Assembly: GCA_963682055.1 (NCBI GenBank) | Contig: OY821747.1 | Coordinates: 13,876,258-13,940,257, forward strand | DNA: 64,000 nt | Direction of reading: 5' to 3' | Origin: Primula veris | Lineage: Eukaryota; Streptophyta; Magnoliopsida; Ericales; Primulaceae | Part shown: positions 34,901-46,593 of the stretch, piece after piece | How positions within the stretch are numbered: position 1 is the stretch's first letter | Layout of the letters: each line of letters starts with the position of its first letter | Made by a program: the position numbers and the translations under genes | Notes under the pieces: model-generated | The model's input: only the letters and a program-made list of their open reading frames with translations | Databases searched by the model: none | What the model was told of the DNA's origin: nothing

Positions 34901-37900
34901 GCAATCTATTTTAAATCTATAAAATTGCTTAACAGTTTCTCTAATAATTTATTTTGTATTGGAAAGGAAAATTCAATAATTTAAACTAAGATCTCATGAA
35001 AATTGGAAGTGATGACTACGTCAAAGTATTTTTCAAATATTATATTTTTTCTCTTCTGTAATAATTCAATGGTTAAAAAAAGCTATTTGATTAATAAAAA
35101 TTCGTTGCCCATTGTCATAGCAAAGTTAAACCACCGCATGAAAGATTAAGTTTGGGGATTTTTCAGGTTATAATGATCAAAGTTTTTCTTCTTGAATTTT
35201 TAAAATGAAAACTATCAACAAATCTAAACTTTGGAAAAGGTTTAAAATGTTATGGAATGAAAAACTTTTTGGAATAGATTTTAGTTTTTACTAAAGTAAT
35301 GACATTTAATATTATTATTTCTTTAGTTTAACTAGTGCTCAACGCCGACTGCTTTGTCTAGTTAAAATGGACTTGTATCTATGCTTGTATCTATGCTTTT
35401 GGTCAACCAATTTTACATAGCATCTTAAGTAGAGAGCCAAGTGTGACTGCTCTAATTAATACATTAGAAATATATAGGTTTTCAAGTTTTGAAATTGTTG
35501 CAATAATTTAAAAAATGTGAAAATTTATACTTGTTCATGATTTTATTTTTTGCAGGTATGGCGGTTGCAAGAGACCTCTTAGGGAAGACCAATAGCGTGA
35601 TCTCGGTGATCGGAGATGGAGCGATGACTGCAGGACAAGCGTACGAGGCGATGAATAATGCTGGATTTCTTGACTCTAATCTCATTGTCGTTTTAAACGA
35701 TAATAAACAAGTGTCGCTCCCTACTGCTACCCTAGATGGCCCTGCAACTCCCGTGGGCGCCCTTAGCAGTGCTCTCACTAAGCTTCAATCCAGTACTAAG
35801 TTCCGACAACTTCGAGAAGCCGCCAAGGTGCGTATTTATCATCTCTAAAAAAACTTCTCGTTTGTTATCTGCTCATTCGTGATTGTGTATTTTTTATTTC
35901 TTTGTGGGTTTGTGGGGAAAAATATATATGTACGCAATGTTTCAAAAAATGTTAAGCGGAAACTATGACAGTAGTGGCCCGACAATAGTCAGAAAAGGGA
36001 ATGCCTCATATATAGAAAAGGAAAAAAGATGATGAACTTTTGTGTTTAATACTTTAATTCTTATTATTTCATAGAATGAATCTTAATTATATGATTATTT
36101 TTGTCTGTTTAAAGAGTATCACAAAGCAAATAGGACACCAAGCACATGAAGTTGCGGCTAAGGTGGATGAATATGCCAGAGGTTTCATCAGTGCTACTGG
36201 ATCAACTCTGTTTGAAGAGCTAGGATTGTACTACATTGGTCCCGTTGATGGGCACAATCTCGAAGATTTGGTCTCAATTTTTGAGAAAGTAAAGTCGATG
36301 CCTGCCCCTGGTCCAGTTTTGATACATATTGTTACTGAAAAGGGAAAGGGCTATCCACCAGCTGAAGCAGCCTCTGACAAAATGCACGGTTAGTACTTAC
36401 AGACGAATTCTAACTATAAATCAAATTAGTAGTCGATACTTTAGATCATGTATTAACCCTTCACGTTGCATGTTGTGAACCAACTTGGTAAAAACTTGTG
36501 CTCCAATTTACATAATATTTCTGTTATAGCTATCTAGGCTAACCCCCGAAAATATCTCCTATTTCAGGAGTAGTCAAGTTTGATCCAAAAACGGGAAAAC
36601 AATTCAAGACTAAGACCCCAACACTTTCTTTTACCCAATACTTTGCCGAGTCCTTAATAAAAGAAGCAGAGGTAGATAGTAAAATTGTAGCTATCCACGC
36701 TGCGATGGGTGGTGGGACCGGTCTTAATTACTTCCAGAAGAAGTTTCCAGACCGATGCTTCGATGTGGGAATCGCTGAACAGCATGCTGTAACCTTTGCA
36801 GCTGGTTTAGCCACTGAGGGTCTCAAACCTTTTTGCGCAATCTACTCGTCATTCTTGCAAAGAGGTTATGATCAGGTGAGAAGTCGTATTAGATATATTA
36901 AATTTTCTTTTAATTCTCTGAGGACATCTAAAGGCACCACAACGATATCAATTGTGCAATGTCAAATACAATCTTTTGTTTTAAAAAATGGCTACACAGT
37001 CGTATGGAATATTTATGTCGAATTTGCTAACTAAAAAACGAACTATGCCCTCTATATCGTACAACTTGACCCTATTGGCATAAAAAGAAAAGAGTGGTGA
37101 CACATTCAAGTGATTGGCATACAACTACATCGAAAATACTTGTAATAGCAGACCCATTGTAATACATTTTATTTCTTGTTCAAAAATGACAAGATTTTGT
37201 TGATAATTTTGAAATTAAAATATGTAGGTGGTGCACGATGTGGATCTCCAGAAGCTACCGGTCCGGTTTGCGATGGACAGGGCAGGGTTGGTGGGTGCAG
37301 ATGGACCTACACACTGTGGGGCGTTTGATATTACATACATGGCTTGTTTACCAAATATGGTAGTGATGGCTCCTTCCGATGAGGCTGAGCTTATGCACAT
37401 GGTTGCCACAGCAGCAACTATCGATGATAGGCCGAGCTGCTTCAGATTCCCAAGAGGAAATGGCATCGGAGTTGACCTTCCTCACAACTTAAAGGGAACA
37501 CCTATTGAGGTTTGTACTTTCAGTAAACCAAGCACCTTAGAATATACTTATACGCACTATAACAGTATTAAGTGAAGAAACGACAATGGTTCCACTTATA
37601 AGGCAATTAGCAATAACATGAAAAGTTTGAGTAGAGTTAGTTAAAAAAAACTATGTTTAAAATGAAAGATTATTATTCAAAAATTAGTACATTCTTGATC
37701 TAATTATATTCACAGATAGTTTTAATACAGAAATAGTACCCATGAATTCCTAATTTTCCCTGTACTTTCAAGAGTAACTTGTTGCCCGCATGTTTTAAAA
37801 GAGACAGATTTGGTCAGTCTGGTGGACATAAAGTTATCAAAGATGTTAAAATCCCTACTTGTGTGGTTTCTTTCGTACCATATTGATCTTTCCCGAGAAC

Positions 37901-38825
37901 CGTTCATGCTTGCACAGTCTCATATTTTTAAATTGAAAGTACCTTAAAAGGAAGTAGGAACCAACTTTATCATCTTTTGAGAAACTTCAAGGGAAAAATT
38001 CTGGCTTTTTATCATAATTGGAGGCAATTCTCTTATGACTTTTAAACTTTAGGACGACTTATGTTTTAGTTGGTTGAAACAATTGGACCACAAGTGTGGC
38101 TATTCCTTTTAGTAGAAATAAGTTTACGATTAGTCATTACTTTGAAGTCAAAGAAGCATGCCGTGATACATAAAGACCTTGAACTAAAATAAAAAATAGA
38201 TGTTAAAAAGTAGTTTTTTTTCCTCGTGCTCGAACAGATTGGAAAAGGGAGAATACTGATGGAAGGGGATAGGGTGGCCATACTGGGATATGGTTCAATG
38301 GTGAACCAGTGTGTGGAAGCTGCAGGCTTGTTGAGTAGTAACCAAAACATAAATGTGACAGTTGCAGATGCTAGGTTTTGTAAACCTTTAGATGCTGATC
38401 TCATCAAAAGACTCGCTAGTGAGCATGAAATACTCATCACTGTCGAAGAAGGTTCCATTGGAGGTTTTGGATCACATGTTGCGCACTTTCTGTGCTTGAA
38501 TGGCCTTCTAGATGGACCCCTTAAGGTAATTTAAAATTTTAAACATACTTTTCATGATTCTAGTATCAAAGTTTAATAAATTTGAGAAAGCATCACAGTA
38601 CACCATGTCAGCAAGACAGAAACCCTTTTTAAAAAAAAATCCAAAGATACGTTAATTATTTTATGTGTAATTTTGCAGCTGAGAGCAATGGTTCTTCCAG
38701 ATAGATACATAGACCATGGATCTCCTAGCGACCAGCTTGAAGAAGCTGGGCTTTCTTCTAGGCAAATTTGCGCAACTGTATTATCACTGATGGGCAGGCC
38801 GAAAGAGGCTCTCCAATTCAAATGA
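31985..38825 (+). CDS. DXS2: 1-deoxy-D-xylulose-5-phosphate synthase, class 2, chloroplast (ten exons)
   Basis: Exons: 31985-32074, 32171-32341, 33064-33228, 33791-33941, 35556-35827, 36115-36388, 36568-36875, 37228-37509, 38238-38525, 38679-38825. All introns are GT-AG; the total is 715 codons plus TGA, normal for plant DXS. The enzyme joins pyruvate and glyceraldehyde 3-phosphate into DXP, the first and flux-controlling step of the plastid MEP pathway. Residues 1 to about 55 are a Ser/Lys/Arg-rich plastid transit peptide. The thiamine diphosphate motif is GDG 212-214 to N240-D-N242. Catalytic-type residues are H110 in GGHLSSSLG, the WDVGHQ loop ending at Q142, E445 in [12 protein letters not shown], and the DRAG motif at 494-497. 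The transketolase C-terminal domain occupies about 570-715. The class 2 call rests on [21 protein letters not shown] and [12 protein letters not shown], whereas class 1 typically has [11 protein letters not shown]. No frameshift or lost key residue is seen. Class 2 genes often serve specialised terpenoid or apocarotenoid supply; that role here is inferred. Confidence 0.96.
33942..35555 (+). other. DXS intron 4, the largest intron (1614 bp)
   Basis: It splits a glycine codon (phase 1) just before MAVARDL. It is AT-rich with no recognisable inserted element or embedded gene. The other introns are 96 to about 730 bp, so this one accounts for much of the gene's length. Confidence 0.85.
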
Positions 38826-39006
38826 GACACCCGTATCCTTAAAACAATATATGTACGGTTGGAAAGATGTATTCTCCAATATCTCAACCCCCAAAAAACC
38901 CACCATTAGAAACTTTAAAACTATCCCATGTTGGGAAATACTTAGATCAATATCAGTAGATTGAAATTACATACCTATGTCATGATGTACTGTCTGTTAT
39001 GCAGTG

Positions 39007-39012
39007 AATAAA
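39007..39012 (+). terminator. Poly(A) signal of DXS
   Basis: AATAAA lies 182 bp downstream of the DXS stop codon in an AT-rich context, with TTGTT and TGTTTG-type U-rich words further on. Cleavage shortly afterwards is expected. Confidence 0.5.
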
Positions 39013-39059
39013 AAGTGTAAAATTATGAATACCATTTTAATTAAGCCGTAGTATGTGAA

Positions 39060-39780
39060 TGCATCAATACACAAGAGCGAGTTGTTTGTTTTTGCGACGG
39101 TTTAAAATAAAATCAAGTCTTGAATACATTGGTCGACAACTCGTAAAAAAAATCTTTAAATCAATTCATTTATTCAATGATTGGCTTAATTGCTACTCGG
39201 CTGTCTTCACTCTTACGTGATCTTCTCATCACTTCATTGTTGTATTTTCACCATTTTCAAGCTGAATTTGAATTTGAAATCTTTCGTAATCTTGGTGCTA
39301 ATAACTGGACACTACCCTCAATAAGTGCTATTTTAAACCAAGCTTCTTTTTCAGTGGAGTTTTGGCCAAATCTGCTTTGAGTGTTCTACCTATGTCTTAT
39401 GATTCTTGCAAATTGGAAACCATTTCCAACTCTATTTCCAAACTATATTCGTATTGTAGAATTATGAACAAAATAATTATTTATGCACAATTGTTTTTGG
39501 ATCATTAAAAATAATTTCTTCTTTTATTATACCTTAACTAATTAAAACCTTTGTCTTAAAAGAATCAAAGGAAAAGTTATCAAAATCTATCACTTTTAAA
39601 ACAATATTATCAAAACCATACATCAAATATTTCTTCCCTAAAATTATAACTTTCTAAATTCACTCACAAATACCTTTCACGTACAAAGGGGGTACTCGTC
39701 ATTTTAATTAAGGTATCGACTTAGAATAATTACTCATCTAGGAAGTACTCATTTCTGTGAGTGTTCTCATTGCTCTAAAC
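39060..39780. other. Non-coding region downstream of DXS
   Basis: No gene is visible. One short open stretch at 39177-39380 has no recognisable domain. The sequence leads into gypsy pol debris. Confidence 0.4.
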
Positions 39781-39859
39781 GTGGAAGCCGGGATGAATGA
39801 ATCAACAACCAAATTTTAACTTCATTTCTTATGTCTATCTTCCAGATCAAACTTTTGTG

Positions 39860-40050
39860 AAAGTAAGATACATCTAGTTAACATTGGTTTAACGTCTGGC
39901 TTTGTTAATAAGTAACACAATCTCACATGATCAGAATGAACTATTACTTTAAACCCTAGTAAATAAGATCTAAATTTGCCAAAGACGAACACTGCTGAAA
40001 GTGATTCCTTCTCTATATTCGTAACACGTTAGTTTGATGGGATTAATCAG
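39860..40050 (-). pseudogene. Ty3/gypsy RNase H fragment
   Basis: The minus-strand reading gives NIEKESLSAVFVFGKFRSYL followed by KVIVHSDHVRLCYLL, matching the E-K-E...A-V-F-A-x-x-K-F-R-x-Y-L core between gypsy reverse transcriptase and RNase H. It ends in stops. It is a relic. Confidence 0.6.
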
Positions 40051-40176
40051 CCTAGTGCCAGCATTAATATACGAACCTCATCAAGGATAGTGAGACTTTA
40101 GATCAATTAGAAAACTTAGGATCGTTTCTAAGTCAGACTTCTCATAAAGGTAAAGCTCAAGATCGAGACTTATTAC

Positions 40177-40488
40177 TCATAAAAAGGTAAGAACCTTGGT
40201 ATGATTAATTGATATAGAACCGCGACCTCTCATCTTCAAAGGACCCCTTAAAAACAAATTATTAAATCGAGATGCAGCATTGGCTTTATCATAAGGAATG
40301 AAATGAGTCATTTTGTAAAAAACACCATAAAACTTAAATCCATGCCTCTCATACCCCCTTACCCGGGGTAAAACTAGCACAAAATCCATACAATTTTCTA
40401 TCCAAAACATACTAGGCATAGGCCAAGGGAAATACTGAAGACTTGTCTTGACAAGTAATAAGTTTTTCAAAAAATTGTTCATTATCAC
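40177..40488 (-). pseudogene. Ty3/gypsy integrase fragment
   Basis: The open stretch contains MDFVLVLPRVRGYE and YKMTHFIPYDKANAASR, matching the gypsy integrase core M-D-F-V-x-G-L-P...K-x-A-H-F-I-P. It stops before the second catalytic aspartate. It lies upstream, on the minus strand, of the RNase H piece, the reverse of the normal order. Confidence 0.65.
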
Positions 40489-40599
40489 GTTTTATATGAG
40501 GTCAAAAGCAATTTTCTTATAAAATATCAGAATTTTAGCTATACCAAAATGTCGCATTATTACTCTCTCATGTGCCTCCTAAACAAGACACTTGACAAT

Positions 40600-42890
40600 G
40601 AACAGCTAGGCAAACATAATTTTAACTCTAAACAAATAAAAAGATAAACAAAAGAAGGAATAAATAAAAACATTAATAGATAAGATAAATACAAAAAAAA
40701 AAATATATATAAGATGAGATACGTCCACCCCTACATATTTGATACCTTCTCCTAGAAAAAAACTTATAATACCAATTCCATTCGTAATTCCATCAATTAT
40801 TCGTCTATCAACAAAATTACTGAATTCTGCCAATACTTTTATACCTTTAGCTAAGAATGTTACATAAAAATCATCAATATAAGCATGATTAGCCGACCAA
40901 TTATATATGATATTTATCATTTTATCCCAAAAATGTCTTTTAGATCTTATTTTAACAAATGAATTAACTAAATTCAAATTTTTAAAATATGAATAAATAG
41001 GTTTATATAAAAAGAGAGTTGTAAATATTCCAAAATAGACTATCCTAACTGAAAAAATTGCATCTTTTCCAAATTCATATTAATCCATCGAATTTTTCAA
41101 ATTTTGATGTAGAAGATTTATTGAAGGAATTAACCATTTGGATAATATATCCAAATCCATTCCTTCTTGATTGAAAGGAATTCATATAGATCCAACACAT
41201 AAAAGTAAATAGGAACAATACAAGTAGAGGAAATAAACATAGTATTATCTAATTCATAAGGATATGAGTAATTTTTTTTTAATGCCAAAATGAGAAATAG
41301 TAATAAAAGGCCAGTGTCATCTCTCTTACATTCTCATCAATTCCATATGTCTTCTTTGTTTTTAACAAAGTACTTTCCTTATTATTCATTAATAACCAAA
41401 TATTTTTGTTAATTTTTTTTAAACTTCATTTACCCCATATAGACTTTGACCGAGTACTTTCTTTACCATTATAATTTTTACAGTAAAAATTGAAATATCC
41501 CTCTAAAGTAAGTAAATAGATCCTAAACATATAAAATGCAGTTAATGTTTCCGTGGACCAAGCTATTAATGCAAATGTAGGCAAATACAGCCAAGTAACA
41601 TTAAGAATCTCATATTTGGAAAAAAAACAAGCAAGGGGCGGAATACCACAAAGAGATAGTGTACCTACTAAAAAAGAAATTTTTTCGGGAGGTACCCAAC
41701 AATGGTTTCCATTGAATGAATAACCGATCCCGATCCTAAAAAAAAATGCTTTTGAATAAGCATGAGTATTTAATTAAAATAAATCACTTCGATAAGACCC
41801 CATACCTATAGCTAACATCATGTATCCCAATTGAGAAATGGTAGAATAGGCTAAATCTATCTTAATGTCTTTTTGAACTAGAGGTAAAGTAGCTCATAAT
41901 AATACTGTTATTATGCCTATGAAAAAAATGAAATTAATTATATAAATACTTGTGAGTAGAGGAAGAAGACGAGCGACAAGAAAGATGCTGACGGCTACCA
42001 TAGTAGTAGCATGAATCAGAGCAAAAATAGGAGTAGACCCCTCCATGGCATCAGATAACCATATATGAAGAGGGAATTGTGCAGATTTAGCAGCTGCGCC
42101 GGCAAATAATAGAACAACACAAAAAATCACAAATAAAGCATTGACCTCATTTTTATAAATGAGGTTATTGACTATTTCGAACATATCCCTAAAATTGAAA
42201 AGTGCTTGTTATCCAATAAAAACCTTAAATTACTAATAATAAACCAAAATGTCCTATTCTATTAGTTACAAATGCCTTTTGACTAACATTTGCCGCAACC
42301 GGTGGTGTAAACCAAAAACCTATTAATAAATACGAATACATTCCAACTAATTCCCAAAATATATAAATTTGTATCAAATTAGAACTAGTAACTAATCCTA
42401 ACATGAAAGTACTAAAAAAACTCATATAAGCAAAACAATCTCAAATATGCTTGGTCATGATGAGACATATAATTATCACTATAAATAATAAGAACCATAA
42501 TGTCCACAGTAGAAATTAATATTAACATAATAGAAACAAATGGATCGATCAAATAACCGAGCTCTAAAAAAAAATCATTAGTGATAATCCAAGACCATAC
42601 ATATTGATATATGGAACTATTATTTATTTGATGAATAGACAGATTTATCGACAAAACCATGACTATACTTAACAATAAAACCCTCTTAAATGCCCATATA
42701 CGACGAAGATTATTTGTTGCGTTTGAAAAAAAGTAGAAGTCTCACTCCTATTAATACTGGAACTAGAAGTGGGAGAAAATGTATTATCCACGCATATTCG
42801 TATTTTCGTTCCATAAATTCTCAATTGTTTTCCAATTACCAACTCTTTTATCTTTTTTCAAATCGGAAAGGGTTGATAAAAAAAATGTAT
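40600..42890 (-). pseudogene. ndhF: Nuclear copy of plastid ndhF (NUPT)
   Basis: The minus strand carries the plastid gene for NAD(P)H dehydrogenase subunit 5 over almost its whole length, from a start codon at 42814 to the C-terminus near 40606. Recognisable pieces are [86 protein letters not shown] and the tail [20 protein letters not shown]. Frameshifts, small gaps and stops are scattered through it, and upstream plastid flank continues to about 42890. In plastids the protein is a membrane subunit of the NDH complex. Here it is decayed plastid DNA in the nucleus. Confidence 0.93.
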
Positions 42891-43120
42891 TAATTTAAAT
42901 TAACTAAAATGCAATTTTTTATTCTTACTTATTAAGTGTTAAAAATACATTCATTTTAGCCGATCAAGTTCTTTAGGACACTATCAGAGATTATCATTAA
43001 ATTATTGTTATTATATTTATTTATAAGAAATTAAGTAGACATACAATATGAGTACTTATTTAGCAAAAAATAAAAGAAAACTGTGCCCATCTTTATTTTG
43101 AGTATAGTCAATGAGGCTAA

Positions 43121-43290
43121 ATTTTTCGACTGGAAAAAATCTGTTTTCATGGCAAAACCGAAAATCCGAATTACAAACCGTAATTCCGATTTACGGTTTT
43201 GGCGTGAAAACATATTTTTTGCAGTTGAAAAATCCAGTAATTCGAATTTTTGGTTTTGACATGAAAACAGATTTTTTACAGTCGAAAAAT
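43121..43290. repeat. Three-armed foldback repeat
   Basis: A 53-bp arm (43121-43173; ATTTTTCGACTGG...CCGAA) is followed by two inverted copies in tandem (about 43181-43233 and 43238-43290; TAATTC...GTCGAAAAAT). Either inverted copy can pair with the first arm. No transposon ends or target duplication were identified. Confidence 0.8.
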
Positions 43291-43856
43291 CCAACCTCTT
43301 AATCAATACATTGTTTCTAAAAAAAACAAGTAGGGAACATCTCTCTTTTCTCACTCTCTCTTCCATATATACGACCTCCTTCTCTCTTATCCCTCAACAT
43401 CACAACCGCCTCCGAAGATCTCATCCACCGTCAACGCCAAAACAACCTATCTCCGATCTTCTCCTTCACGTAATTTGCTCCTTCCCCGATCACCAGTGTT
43501 GTCTTAAAGATTTTGGAGAACCGAGACATGTAAAACTCTGAGGCCTTCACGATTCTTGTTTATTTGTTTTTTCTCATCGATAAGGCATATAACTTGATTT
43601 TACGATACATTTAAAGCATGCTAAAATTAATCTATTTATGTAATAGTTCCTAACACACAAGAAAATGTTTTAGTTTTACCACAAAACATAATTTAAACTT
43701 TTCTTGTCTGGACACCTAAAATATTCAAATCTCCAAATTCGCTATTAGTTTAAAAACAAAATATTACACGAGTAATTGAAAAATACCAATTTTGTTTTTA
43801 TAGACTAACTAAAACGTTCTAAAATTCAAACAAATAACCATTGACTTACTAAATAT

Positions 43857-44326
43857 CAGTGTTTTAAATAGCGTTATCGCTATCGTAGCGTTTTTCTGAG
43901 AGAAACGCTAAAAGCGCTAATAGCGTTGCTATATAGCGCTTTGCGGTGTATTTTTTTTGGCCTAAATATGCACTAAACTTTAGAATATATAACAAAAAAA
44001 AAAAAAAAAGGTATAGTTATATTAGATAGTAATAAAAAAAAATCAAAAAAAAAATTGTTGTTGGTGAGTTTCGAACCCAGGTCTGCATAAAATAACAGCA
44101 CAGTCTTAACCATTTGGACTGCAGACACTTTTATGAAAATTGCACAATATATATTTATTATTTAAATCCGCTGTTTTTTTTTTAACTCGCTATTTACGCT
44201 TTTGGTCCCCTATAGCGCGATTTTAGCGCAATTCCACCCAAAATCGTGATTTTTCGTTGCGTTTTTTACCAAAAAAGCGCTATTTCGCGCTACGTAGCGC
44301 TACGTAGCGCGAATTTTAAAACAGAG
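43857..44326. mobile_element. hAT-type MITE with CAGTGTTTTAAA ends
   Basis: Ends CAGTGTTTTAAA and TTTTAAAACAGAG are inverted. The 8-bp target duplication CTAAATAT is perfect (43849-43856 and 44327-44334), as expected for hAT. Subterminal AGCGCT-rich words (TAGCGC, CGCTACGTAGCG) fill both flanks. The centre holds a tRNA-like segment on the minus strand. The element is non-coding. Confidence 0.85.
44055..44130 (-). other. tRNA-like relic inside the MITE
   Basis: On the minus strand, GTCCAAATGGTTAAGACTGT resembles an A-box region and CCTGGGTTCGAAACTC a B-box/T-arm with the invariant GGTTCGA. The acceptor stem does not close by eye, so it is not called a tRNA gene. Confidence 0.4.
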
Positions 44327-44843
44327 CTAAATATATATTGTTTCAAAACTAATCATAGAGCCTCTTAGCTTATAAGTAATCAACATAAGATTAATACAAT
44401 AGTTATTATTGATTATTTTAAAGTCAAGGAATATATCTCTTGTATGTTGATTGTTAGTACTCAATATTAAATATCAAGAATAATTTTGTATTCACTTCGT
44501 ACTGGTTATGGGAGGTTGTTAATTGTTTCTAGTGTGCCATGTGGGGAATTTTGACACATGTAGGGAACAAGGGAAAAATCAAATATGAGGCCCAAATCGC
44601 TGCCACCACTGCACCAAAGTAGTCGCGGCCAGGTAGGCTTTTAATTAAACAGTGTTTTGAATTTATTTTGATAGTATGTTTTACTGTTTGAATGGAAATT
44701 AAAGGGTTTTTAGCGGTGATTTTTGTGTTGGGGTGTTTGTTTATTAATCTCCACACTTAGGCCATTTTCATTTGATATAAAAGGTTATTATTTATAATTA
44801 GTACTGTAAATGGTATAAATAATACCATCATATATGTGTTATT

Positions 44844-45971
44844 ATGGGTGGATTAGGGTCGGGACACGTCCCGAACGGACTCATCCCGTACTGCGACCCA
44901 ATGTAATTCGGGAAGCAAAAAAAATCCCGATCCCGTCCTGATAATTATTGGGTCCCGACTATTCGGGATTCCACAGGGTCGGGACCTGATTATCCCGACT
45001 TGAATGTGATTCGAATTGTTTGGTTAAATAACCACAAAATACAATCAATGAAATTATAGAGAGGGTGACATGATTGGGTAAAAAAGATCATAAGCACGTT
45101 ATTTTACAAGCCGAATGTGCCAAAATCATAAACAAGAGTCATCATTAAACCCGTAAAATAAAAAACGATGATCCCAAACTACTCATAAAATGATTAAAAA
45201 AGAGCGGATAATCTCATAATCTAAAAGTCTCATATTCACAATAAAAGAAAAATGCAATGACTTGAACCATGTTCTTCACTTGGTTAGATCGAAAAGGTCT
45301 AACGTGTGTGAAACTAAAAAAAAACGGTGAACATGTCCAATTATGATGCCGAAGCTTGTTTTTTTTTTAAAAGACACTTTAATAATTTAAGAAATGTAAG
45401 CTATTATTTTCCCAAATCATTTATAAGTAAATTAAGTACCAAATATTTAAAGTTATTTCCTAAAAATTGTCAGGATAAAAGGAAATAAAACGATTAATAG
45501 TTAGTAAATTACACACAAAGGGGCAAAGACTAGGCCCATCCTTAATGTTAGGTTAAAATGTGTTCTTTTTGTATTTTGAGTACGTTTGTGAATATTTGAA
45601 AGTTTATTTGTCATATTTAAGATGCAAGGGATTTTCACTATAAATAATTTTGTTTTAATTGGGTTAGTTGCATGAAGTGTTAAAAGATTTGTCCCTTATT
45701 TAAAAAAAAAGCTATCATCTTCATCATCTGTACAGCCGTACATCTCTCTCGTCTCTCTTTCTATGTCTATATATATCACACATCTTACTTTTCTCCTTCC
45801 TCAACCATCAAACAATCCTATAAAATAAAAAAAATAAAAAAATTCGGGTCGGGTTGAGAAACCCGAGGAAACCAAAACGTTCTCCGAAACTTGTCGGGTC
45901 GGAAATTTTCGGGTCAGGTGTGGGTCGGGACTCGGGTAGGGTCGGGATTTAGAGATTTTTCTTCGGCCCTA
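44844..45971. mobile_element. hAT-like MITE, TAGGG family, copy 3
   Basis: Left end ATGGGTGGATTAGGGTCGGG and right end TTCGGCCCTA are flanked by the 8-bp duplication GTGTTATT (44836-44843 and 45972-45979). It has the family's GGTCGGGAC and CGGGTCGG runs inside both ends and a 1-kb AT-rich non-coding interior. It is the best-preserved insertion of the three copies. Confidence 0.78.
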
Positions 45972-46026
45972 GTGTTATTAGTTATATCCACTTATTAGGT
46001 TAAAATGCATTATAATTACTCGTATA

Positions 46027-46262
46027 CTCCATCCGTTCTCAATTAATTGTCCTTTACGAAATTACGTGTAATTTTAACCGGCTTATAACATGTATCAAGA
46101 TTGTCGAAATTAAAAAATTCAAAACTAAATCATATAATTTAATGTTTGAACTATATAATTAACTTTTGAAAAAATTTCATTCTGATAATTTTGATAAAAG
46201 TTCTTTCCTGGTCAAAATTGCACGTACTTTCGTAGTGGATAATTAATTGAGAACGGAGGAAG
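46027..46262. mobile_element. Stowaway MITE (Tc1/mariner), 236 bp
   Basis: Ends CTCCATCCGTTCTCAATTA and TAATTGAGAACGGAGGAAG are inverted and match the Stowaway CTCCNTCCGT consensus. The TA target duplication is at 46025-46026 and 46263-46264. It has no coding capacity. Confidence 0.92.
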
Positions 46263-46593
46263 TATCACATATAGTACTAATTGCATTTTGTATAAACAAA
46301 AATGATATAAGTACGGTACCATTAATACTATACCCTCTCTTTTCCTGGAAACAAACATGGCCTTAATGCCTAGTGTGATTTGTTTTAAAAATTAAATAGT
46401 GAGTTATTGACAGTTTTTTAAAAAAATTTAAAATTATTTTCAAAATTTCACATATATATGTAGGTAATTATTAAAAGTTTTGGGGTTTGTTCTAAAAAAA
46501 TGGAGCACTTTGGCAGTCACAGTAACTGTTTTTTTTCTGGATTGACTTATTATAATAGAATAAATATATGTATTGATGGATGTTAAATTTTAG

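Noticed and set aside
37215..38458. Minus-strand open stretches opposite DXS exons
   Set aside because: They are shadows of conserved DXS exons on the plus strand.
40600..42890. A functional nuclear NDH subunit gene
   Set aside because: Frameshifts and stops run throughout, and there are no introns or transit peptide. It is a decayed plastid insertion.
44055..44130. Functional tRNA gene
   Set aside because: Only the B-box arm and part of the A-box look right. The acceptor stem does not pair by eye, and the segment lies within a MITE.
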